DNA from: Lentinus brumalis
Lineage: Eukaryota > Basidiomycota > Agaricomycetes > Polyporales > Polyporaceae
Assembly (NCBI GenBank): GCA_001792895.1
Contig: MARA01000001.1
Span: 2,728,001 to 2,792,000 of the forward strand
Length of the DNA stretch: 64,000 nucleotides
Direction of reading: 5' to 3'
Below, piece by piece: positions 56,664 to 64,000 of the stretch. Below the pieces are notes generated by a model that was not told where the DNA came from, made no database searches, and worked only from the letters and a program-made list of their open reading frames with translations. The position numbers and the translations under genes were made by a program. The stretch's first letter is position 1, and each line of letters starts with the position of its first letter.

Positions 56664-57166
56664 TGGATGACCAATAGACTTGCAAGTTTCCAGTACTGGT
56701 CACAAGTGCAGTCAGTCAAATGAGGAAGAAGTTGAGCAATGATGAGCCCTGTAGATCTGGTTTCTGCAGTTTGTGTACACGTGAAGCTTCAACTAAATAT
56801 TGGTTGTGTATTCAGATTCTAATCACGGTCTACTTACCACAGGTGGAACACAACAGTAAGTACTTGAGTAAACTTAAAGTGAGTAGTACCAATAAGTAAG
56901 TCAGAGCTGTGTGGGCTACTTTGAGTTGTGTTTGTAGATGCTTACACTGTTTGATGGCTGTGATGGCCGAGTGAGTGTGGACAACCAAAGAACCCTCTGC
57001 AGAGGGACTACAAGGAGACAGATGATAACGATGAGTATCTCAGTTGACTCTATGGGTACATGAGGTGTTACCTGTAAGACAGGGAGACAATCAGTTGGAA
57101 GGAGCATGCTAGGGAGAGATGAAAAGAAAAACACCCACCCCTTTTAATATATAGAAGGCTTAGGGC
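56664..57166. other. AT-rich, nothing recognised
   Basis: Lies between the gypsy relic and a PIF-like terminus. No gene or clear repeat boundary seen; probably transposon remains. Confidence 0.35.
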
Positions 57167-57330
57167 CTGCTTGGTAACTTCGTAATCGTAAATGTAGCAC
57201 TACTATATCATGTGTCATTATTTTGGCTTTTGCACGAAATTGCAGGCAATTATCCTGATACAATCGGACAAATAAGTGCCCGATTAAACACCCTATAATC
57301 AGCCCAGGATCTGTCTTTTCTGTGTCCTTT
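57167..57330 (+). mobile_element. PIF/Harbinger-like terminus, truncated
   Basis: After TTA (57164-57166), a typical Harbinger target, the sequence reads GGGCCTGCTTGGTAACTTCG and then CGTAAATGTAGCACTACT, resembling PIF/Harbinger terminal repeats. The same subterminal CGTAAATGTAGC-CT-CT occurs at about 60615-60632. The element is cut at 57330 by an LTR and the opposite end was not found. Confidence 0.45.
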
Positions 57331-58068
57331 CGTTAAGACCGTGCGCACTGGGACGAAGTCCAGTGGAAGTCTGGAACGAAACACGCTGAAGGTGAAGACT
57401 TCGGCGAAGCTATTGATCAACACCTTGAGGATCCACAAAGGTCTTCAATTTAGGACAGACAAGAGAACCGGAGTTTTTACCGGAGCAAGCAACGAGTAAG
57501 AAGATAAGCAAGAGATAATACCAAGCAAGAGAGAAGTCGAGCCAGAGACAAGAAGTCAAGCAGAAGTCGGAGTCGGAGTCGGAGGTCGGAGGTCGGAGGT
57601 CAGAAGTCCAGTCGGAAGGATTGGACGTTTGAGAGAGAGCGAACATAATAGATTGAGCTCAGAGTCATAACGGGAAGTGTAACGAGATATCAGAACTGAA
57701 GTCTAAACATCGCTACACGGAGGCTTATATAGTAAAGTCCGAAAGTCCAGGGAGGAGTAGCCAAGACATAAGTAAAGGAGGTACAGAACCAGAGTCAGGC
57801 GGAAGCAGATGATCAACCAATACAATGTATAGTAGGATCGAATGAAGGACAGATACAATCGAAGATGATTGAATGAACAGAAGCAGATGGAGTCTGATCA
57901 CGGAGGCGGATGCAAGCGGAATCAGATGGTCCGGAGTCTGGGTCAAGTAAGAAGACGATAAGGGGTAAAGTAATCGAGGATAGTAACACATGTAAGAACA
58001 AACTGGAGTTGTGGAGTCCGGAGTGGGTCCGGACTGGAGTTGGTGCCTTGAGGGCATGGAATGTGTCA
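57331..58068 (-). repeat. LTR copy A (TGTTA...TAACA family), inverted
   Basis: Reverse complement of the LTRs at 58914-59671 and 61392-62169. Shared blocks include GATCAACACCTTGAGGATCC, GAAGACTTCGGCGAAGCTATT and the GGAGTC/GGAGGTC purine repeat. Its outer bases are mutated (CGTTA at the left, GTGTCA at the right). No convincing 5-bp target duplication remains. Confidence 0.8.
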
Positions 58069-58137
58069 GTTTGGTCCGGTTTTAGTCCTGACCAAAAAGG
58101 GTCAAAAGACTAGACTGTACGGGGCCCTGCAGCACTA
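58069..58137. mobile_element. hAT-like element end, truncated
   Basis: Ends GACTAGACTGTACGGGGCCCTGCAGCACTA, a diverged form of the right end of the complete hAT MITE at 59916-60508 (GACTGGACTTGACGGGACCTCACAACACTA). The left end is absent, apparently replaced or displaced by LTR copy A. Confidence 0.5.
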
Positions 58138-58913
58138 AAGGTAGTTGTGACATCATCACATTTGTTGGCTGGAATTGCCATTCATAAAGGATGATTCTCT
58201 TCGATCCTCATCAATCGTCATATAGTCAGCAACATAGGCAATGTCAGACTTGATTGCAGTTTTGGACATGAGACTGGTGACATCATGGTTGCAGTGCAGC
58301 AGATATGATATAGCTGGTGTGAAGGTATTCAGCCATGGCTCTTCTTTTTGCATAATTGAGGCTCCAGACTCTGGATCCATAGCAGTTTCTTCTGATGTAT
58401 CTTGGGGAAACCAATGGTCTAGGCCTTGCATGTCTTTGTGATAGGGTCAGTGCATCCTCTGTTGTCATACTCATGCATGCCACTATTCTGAGCACCCTTT
58501 GGGGTCTTGCCATTCTTACTTCAGGTCATGCATCTGTGAAGATTTGATAGATATGATATCTCATTAACCTCCTGGATATACTTTGTCCACCAGGAGCGAT
58601 ACAACTCACATTTAGGGCAGTCCAGGCTTTTGTCGTGCTTACATTTCTTTGGGGGGTGCACACGGCAATGTCTTTGTAGGTGGGATCCTCATCAGGTCTT
58701 TAACCTTTGCTCTTCAATTCTGTTGGCTACAGACTCCATATCTCCATTCAACCAACCCCCCCCCTTGCGCAGACTTTCCAAGATATTTATTTTATTTATT
58801 CAACCATTTTTTGCTGAAAGTTCGATTCCGTATCCATAATGTGGTCCCGTACTTCCTGATGGGTCAGAGCACTCTTGATCCATAAGAGCATGTACAAATG
58901 GAATGTCAGTCAC

Positions 58914-59671
58914 TGTTACATCCCATGCTTTCAAGGCACCAATTCTGGTCCTTACATGTATTTATACTGTTGATCACTTTTCCTTTCTGCTTACTTACTT
59001 GTCCCAGACTCCAGTCCTATCTGCTCCTGCTTGTATCCATTTCTGTGATCTGACTCCGCTTGATTTTGTTCTTTTGATATGTCTTCGATTGTATCCGCTT
59101 CTTATTTGATCTCACTATACTTTGTATTGGATGATCATCAGCTTCCGCCTGACTCCGGTTCCTGACCTCCTTTACTTATGTTTTGGCTACCCCTCTTTGG
59201 ACTTTCGGACTTTACTGTATAAGCCTCCTTGTAGCCACACTTAGACCTCAGTTCTGATATTTTGCACTCCTTGTTACAAGTCTGAGCTCAATCTATTCTG
59301 TTTGCTCATCTCTCATAGTCCAATCCTTCCGACCAGACTTCTGACCTCCAACCTCCAAACTCCAACCTCCAACCTCCGACTCTGGCTTGACTTCTTATTT
59401 CTAGCTTGACTTCTCTTCTGCTTGGTATTATATATCTCTTGCTTATCTTCTTACTTGTTGCTTGCTCCGGTATAAACTCCAGATCTCTTGTCTGTCCTAA
59501 ATTGAAGACCTTCGTGAATCCTCAAGGTGTTGATCAATAGCTTCGCTGAAGTCTTCATTCTCTGCGCATAATCCTTCTGGACTTCGTAACTCCAGAACTC
59601 TGGACTTCACCGGGACTTCATCATGGCACGCCGTGCCATGATGAAGTTGCCAGGCATGCACAGTCTTAACA
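58914..59671 (+). repeat. solo LTR copy B, 758 bp
   Basis: Starts TGTTACATCCCATGC and ends GTCTTAACA. Flanking 5-mers are GTCAC (58909-58913) and GTCGC (59672-59676), a target duplication with one transition. It lies inside the Helitron relic, with replication-protein sequence on both sides. No internal retrotransposon sequence accompanies it, so it is a solo LTR left after recombination. Confidence 0.8.
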
Positions 59672-59915
59672 GTCGCCCCTGTTCCTCAACAGTTCCATAG
59701 TATCCAGCAGTGTCTCCATATATTTCTGCATGGCCTAGCCCTACACTGAGCACATGCTTGATGAGCAAGTCATCCATGACCTTGAAGAACCTGGCTCCTG
59801 CAACAAGATTGTTTGCTATAAGCCTGAGTCATTCATCTTGGTCTCAGAACTTTGGAATGAAGGTCTGATTAGTGTCATCCATATATGGTGCCAGCAGATG
59901 CTTGACATCGGCTGG

Positions 59916-60508
59916 TAGTGTTGTGAGGTCCAGTCGTATGACTGGTCAAAACTGAAAGAACAACTGAAACCTGACCAGTCATAAATAACAAAGACTGAAC
60001 TGATGCATCAGTTCAGTTACAGTTATAGTCCAATCATGGCTTTCCTGGGCTACCAGTTCAACTCTCCATAACTGGTCATGACCAATTAGATTGTGGCAAT
60101 ATATAATGTATTTTACCATTATTATCCACATTCTAGAGGTATCTTTTGGGTTTAATATGTCTATATCTGATGGCTTTGGTGGGTTTCATGCCCAGCCAGC
60201 TTAAACAATGCAGTGTACTGAGTCCGCAGTGTATTTAAAGAAGCCTTTTATTCACAGTTGGCTGATCTGAGGACACTTTTGAGCAGTAAAACTGAACATG
60301 ATCCATCAAGAACCCATTATAACTGGTCATGACCGGAGAGCATCTGAGACCAATCATAACTGAAACTGGACTGCAGTTGAGTCTAGTCCTGAAGTAACTG
60401 ATGCTTTGGTCCTGGTATGTAAAAAATGATACAGTCCAGTTCAAGTCTAGTCACCAGTCGTCTTTCAAAGGGCCCAATGACTGGACTTGACGGGACCTCA
60501 CAACACTA
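59916..60508. mobile_element. hAT-type nonautonomous element, 593 bp
   Basis: Terminal inverted repeats TAGTGTTGTGAGGTCC / GGACCTCACAACACTA (one inserted base in the right copy). A perfect 8-bp target duplication TCGGCTGG flanks it (59908-59915 and 60509-60516), the hAT signature. The interior has many ACTGGTCA/TGACCAGT and CAGTCCAGT motifs in both orientations and no coding sequence. It interrupts the Helitron relic between APAD and the following helix. Confidence 0.9.
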
Positions 60509-60822
60509 TCGGCTGGTGCAAAGGTGATGGCCCATGAGGGCGCTCTGAGGTAGGAAACTAAGAACCATTCTCGTTCTGCATATACTTTTTGCTTGTAATG
60601 GAACCTTAAACCTCGTAAATGTAGCGCTGCTTTATGCCCATATAAGGAAAGTTGCGCCAGTATGACAATAGCAGTATTTCTGTTGAAGATCTAGCGTTCA
60701 GCGGCACAAAAGCCAGCGCTACATGGCAATTTGCCTCCGCCCCAGCCTTCCAGCATGCTTCCCTGCCTGCCCCCACTATTCCTGGCCTGCACTCTATTTC
60801 CTTCATCACCCTGCTGCCAAAA

Positions 60823-62618
60823 ATGGTCCATGCTGATTGGGACAAGGCTTCTGAAGAGATCCTTCTCTAGTTATTGAAAGAAGCAGTCACTGAAGCCAAA
60901 ACTGGGGACAATAACTTCCAGCCTGAGGTGTATTCAAGGATTGCAGCCAAGCTGCTGGCTCAAGGGTATCTTTGGGCCACTGGCCATGATGTTGTAAAGA
61001 GGCGGTGGACAAGGGTGAGTCCTGCAGTGTTAAATTCCCCTTATATCTTTGTTCAAACTCCATATCCAGTTCAAGTCACCATTTGCGAGGGCTGTTGGGG
61101 TTTGGCCGGGATGATGTGAAGAGACTGGTGACCGCTACAGAGGCTGTCCGAAAAGGGGTTCTTTATGACTGGGTGAGTGTGATATTTTGTGGGCTGGTGC
61201 TTGTTTTCATAGTGGCATAGGGGGGGCGCAAGGTCAAGAAGTATGGTGATTACAACTGCTTCCATACCAAGGTGTTCCCTGAGTATGACACCATCACCGA
61301 GCTCATGGGCAACAATCAGGCCAGTGGTGATAATGTGTTCTCCTCTGCCAATGGCTCTGCAGCAGCACCCAATCTGCCATCGCTGCCTGGTTGTTACATT
61401 CCATGCCCACAAGTTACCAACTCCGGTCCAGACCCACTTCGGACTCCGCAACTCTGGTTCGTTCTTACATGTGTGACTATTGTCGATCACTTCACCCCTT
61501 ACCGCCTTCTTACTCGACCCGGACTCCGGACCCATCTGATTCCACTTGCATCTGCCTCCGTGATCAGACTCCGCCTGCTTCCGTTTATTCGATCATCTTC
61601 AATTGTATCTGTCTTTCATTCGATCTTACTATACATTGTATTGGCTGATCATCTGCTTCCGCCTGACTCCGGCTCCGTACCTCCCTCCCTTACTTATGTC
61701 TTGGCTACTCCTCTGCAGACTTTCGGACTTTACTATATAAGCCTCCTTGTAGCCACACTTAGACCTCAGTTCTGATATCTCCTTACACTTCCCGTTACGA
61801 CTCTGAGCTCAATCTATTCTGTTCGCTCTCTCTCAAATGTCCGATCCTTCCGACCAGACTTCTGACCTCTGACCTCTGGCTTCCGACCTCCAACCTCTGA
61901 CTCCGACTTCTGCTTGACTTTTTACATCTGGCTTGACTTCTCTCTTGCTTGGTTCTATCTCTTGCTTATCTTCTTACTCGTTGCTTGCTCCGGTATCAAC
62001 TCCGGTTCTCTTGTCTATCCGATATTGAAGATCTTCTCGAATCCTCAAGGTGTTGATCAATAGCTTCGCCGAAGTCTTCATCCCTCGCACGCATTGTTTC
62101 GGACTTCGTAACTCCGTAACTCTGTCCGGACTTCCACCAGACTTCGTCCCGGCGCGCACTGTCTTAACACTGTTTCAGACCCTGTCAACAATCCAGTTCT
62201 GGCAGGAGTTGGAGAGGAGACACTGGAGTTTCCTCGTATGGTTTCAGCCACTTCAGTGGTGTCCCGCACAGGCTCTGCAGCTGTGGTGGTGAGTTGTCTG
62301 TCTTGTCATGTCCGTGCCCTATACCGAGATACAGCTACATCTTTGGGTGAGTTGTGCTCATTTGTCAAGCAGCTCGTGCTGGGAATGGTTGGGGATAGTG
62401 ATGGTGGTGCTGGTACGTCATTGTCCCCCTCTGCGCAAAAAGGCTTGGGAGCAGGTGAGGGCAAAGGAGGGTCTATTGCTGCACTCCCTATCTCAGGTGC
62501 ATTGTGTCTTCCATGCTGAGGAAAGTATGAAGGAGTACCTCAGCTTAAGGATGATGAGGAAGATGCACGGGCATTCTGGCTCAGTGATGAGATGGATGCT
62601 GCCGACAAACATAACTAG
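60823..62618 (+). pseudogene. Myb/SANT-like protein of a PIF/Harbinger element, broken
   Basis: Harbinger elements carry a Myb/SANT protein that helps the transposase bind and enter the nucleus. Here it reads MVHADWDKASEEILL, an in-frame TAG at 60868, then LLKEAVTEAKTGDNNFQPEVY and GHDVVKRRWTR. An intron (GTGAGT) follows, then GFGRDDVKRLVTATEAV, YDWV and KVFPEYDTITELMG. The frame is then cut by a solo LTR (61392-62169) and resumes with SDPVNNPVLAGVGEETLEF. The tail near 62540-62618 reads EEDARAFWLSDEMDAADKH. Stop codon and insertion show it is not functional. Confidence 0.72.
61392..62169 (+). repeat. solo LTR copy C, 778 bp, youngest-looking
   Basis: TGTTACATTCCATGCCC at the left and GTCTTAACA at the right. 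Flanking 5-mers are CTGGT (61387-61391) and CTGTT (62170-62174), one difference. It keeps more CpG than copies A and B (for example CTCCGGTATCAACTCCGG against CTCCGGTATAAACTCCAG), suggesting a recent arrival. It splits the Myb/SANT frame between LPSLPG and SDPVNN. Confidence 0.82.
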
Positions 62619-62662
62619 TTCTGTTGATACCACTACTATCAGTCATTACTTGTTTTCAACTA

Positions 62663-64000
62663 TCATATACCATGAATAATATTCAATTTACTCTGTTTGC
62701 TAGTTACAGCACACCTCCAGTCCACTTCATCCTGGTACTGGACCCAGATATCAGTGGCTATCTTTACCCATGGTGATGGCATTCCCTTGGAGGAGACAGT
62801 AATCATGGCCATGGAGGATAATTAGGCAAGTGTGAGGTGGGTAGAAGCTGGGGGTTCATTGTAGAGACAAACTCATGTTTGATCAGAGTGGCAGTCAAGA
62901 TTGTGAATGCGGAAGAAGTTGTGAAGGAGGATCAAGGCAAAGGGAATGTGGCATTGCGTACCAATGTCATATTTGCAGGGCTGCCATGCCATCTTGAACT
63001 CCCACTTGAGCACACTGAAGATATGTTTGATGACATTTTAGAGCTGGGTGAGGTGGCGATCGTATAGTTCTTCCTTCGTCTGTGGCCTGGGTGGGTGACT
63101 GTAAGGTGAGAGTTACATATGACTGAACTAACAACACACCTGCAGTTACCTGCAGCCCACTCATGTAGATGATACTGAGCGTTGCGGTATGGTACTAGCA
63201 ACATTGAGCAGTTGGCAAACCCCACATCAGCAATCCAATATTTCCCCTCTCCAACCTCTCACCTGATGAGGTTTTGCGGCACCCTGTGTAGTGTCCAGCT
63301 TCTTCTTGTTTGCGGCCCATTCCTGCCCAGATGACTCTCATAACTATACATTGAGATTGTGCGAGTACAAGGCGTACAGCCCTCCACAACAGGTAGCTAG
63401 GGAACACCCATGGGTGGCAGGACCTTGACCCATACCCATACCCATGATCTACCCACACCCATGGCCATGGGTTTGGGTTGGTCGTGGGTATGGGTAAACC
63501 CATGGGCATCTTTTGGTTTGAACCACATCTGGAGCTTGTTATTGATATTGACAAGTGCTAGAGGGGTGTTCTCATGGTTTTTTTAACCATTTATATTATG
63601 TAGACAAGTGTAACATGCATTGGGGGGCCTACATCAGTCAAAATACATTCATGATAAAGGGTGCTACCCATACCCATGTGGGTAAGGGTATGGGTGCGGG
63701 TTGTAGGTTTCATACCCACACCCACACCCATGGCCAAAACCCACAGACACCCATGTGGGTTTGGCATACCCATGACTTTTCCTACAGGTAGCCTGCTCAT
63801 ATAGCATGCTGTGGGCAATGCTACCCTCCCAGCTGACCATGACATAGACAAAGAATTTGTTGAAGTCACAGACTGCCAACATATTCTGCATCAAGTTGCC
63901 ATCGCAATCATGCCACCATCCTCGAGTGAGCACAGGGGGATTGACGGGAAGATGGCTACCATCGATGGCTCCTTGGCAATCCTTGAAGAATGGGAACAAT
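62663..64000 (-). pseudogene. PIF/Harbinger DDE transposase, broken, runs off the window
   Basis: Read leftward from the window edge: FPFFKDCQGAIDGSHLPVN (first catalytic Asp), GWWHDCDGNLMQNMLAVC, FVYVMVSWEGSIAHSMLYEQA. Then comes a MITE (63398-63784) and about 100 bp of unclear sequence. The frame resumes GKYWIADVGFANC (second Asp), LLVPYRNAQYHLHEW, then HAQL, a stop, NVIKHIFSVLKWEFKM and PFALILLHNFFRIHN. The position that is the third acidic residue in active relatives (VVERIFGVLK) is Lys here. With stops, an insertion and a lost catalytic residue it cannot be active. It converges on the Myb/SANT gene, the usual two-gene Harbinger layout. Confidence 0.8.
63398..63784. mobile_element. hAT-like MITE built largely of ACCCAT repeats, 387 bp
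   Basis: Begins TAGGGAACACCCATGGGT and ends ACCCATGACTTTTCCTA; imperfect terminal inverted repeats. An 8-bp direct repeat CAGGTAGC flanks it (63390-63397 and 63785-63792). Both flanks of its interior are runs of ACCCATA/ACCCAC hexamers in both orientations (63411-63516 and 63661-63775). It interrupts the transposase reading frame just after SMLYEQA. Confidence 0.72.

Larger units (their letters stand above)
58138..60590 (-). pseudogene. Helitron replication-protein relic, split by two insertions
   Basis: Read leftward, three blocks match the Helitron-like N-terminal / Rep region. (1) At about 60590-60509: SWAITFAPADVKHL. (2) At 59915-59672: PYMDDTNQTFIPKF, LRLIANN, FFKVMDDLLIKHVLSVG and TAGYYGTVEEQGR. 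(3) At 58913-58138: FHLYMLLWIKSALTHQEVRD, a Cys-containing segment (KHDKSLDCPKCELYRSWW), GCTDPITKTCKARP, PWLNTFTPAISYLLHCNHDV and AIKSDIAYVADYMT. Blocks 1 and 2 are separated by a hAT MITE; blocks 2 and 3 by a solo LTR. Several stops occur within blocks. No helicase domain or Helitron ends were found. In intact Helitrons this domain nicks and joins DNA for rolling-circle transposition. Confidence 0.75.

Noticed and set aside
62837..63067. Plus-strand frame ending EDMFDDILELGEVAIV as a gene
   Set aside because: The minus strand of the same interval encodes the Harbinger transposase C-terminal part (NVIKHIFSVLKWEFKM, LLHNFFRIHN), so the plus-strand frame is its shadow.
63411..63775. ACCCAT arrays as a CRISPR-like or telomere array
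   Set aside because: No regular spacer-repeat alternation, and the arrays are bounded by inverted ends and an 8-bp target duplication, which fits a transposon better.

Overview
The window is nuclear DNA from a basidiomycete, most likely an agaricomycete of the polypore or white-rot type. The evidence is intron-dense genes with about 50-60 nt GT-AG introns, a GC-rich and CpG-rich gene space, and genes of known fungal type: a TALE homeodomain regulator, a Cdc11/Nud1 septation scaffold, a Stealth glycan phosphotransferase, epoxide hydrolases with an EHN domain, and an F-box protein with an N-terminal helix. The species cannot be named from the sequence alone. Exon models below were assembled by hand from splice sites and reading frames. 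In most cases the exon lengths sum to a whole number of codons, which is an internal check and not a transcript.

Layout. 1-1435: gene-free flank with a direct repeat and two long G runs. 1436-3489 (-): homeodomain factor. 3490-12592: 9.1 kb without a convincing gene, holding a 277-bp Tc1/mariner-type MITE. 12593-18904 (-): Cdc11/Nud1 scaffold, 11 exons, 1598 aa. 18905-24897: mostly unassigned, with one F-box-like remnant. 24898-26184 (+): orphan protein. 27192-29290 (-): METTL25-type methyltransferase. 29862-31226 (-): alpha/beta hydrolase. 32127-33709 (-): F-box protein. 34525-36273 (+): orphan nuclear-type protein. 36953-37034 (-): intron-containing tRNA-Asp. 37159-38820 (-) and 41422-43001 (+): two paralogous epoxide hydrolases pointing away from each other around a mitochondrial-type gene (40020-41161, -). 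43932-44946 (+): hotdog thioesterase. 45531-48287 (-): Stealth-family protein.

From about 49.1 kb to the right edge the composition changes to AT-rich, CpG-poor DNA made of nested, decayed mobile elements. I see a repeat family in two copies, one split by a SINE-like insert; a gypsy LTR with its polypurine tract and a chromodomain/integrase relic; three copies plus a fragment of a TGTTA...TAACA LTR; a Helitron replication-protein relic cut by a hAT MITE and by a solo LTR; and a two-gene PIF/Harbinger element (Myb/SANT plus DDE transposase). The Myb/SANT gene of that last element is split by a solo LTR, and its transposase by a second MITE.

No gene cluster acting as one pathway is evident. 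The gene half is a mix of housekeeping, regulatory and detoxification genes. The most informative features are the nesting order of the transposons, the apparent CpG-directed mutation of repeats, the duplicated epoxide hydrolases, and three single-base frame breaks at short C runs in otherwise intact genes.
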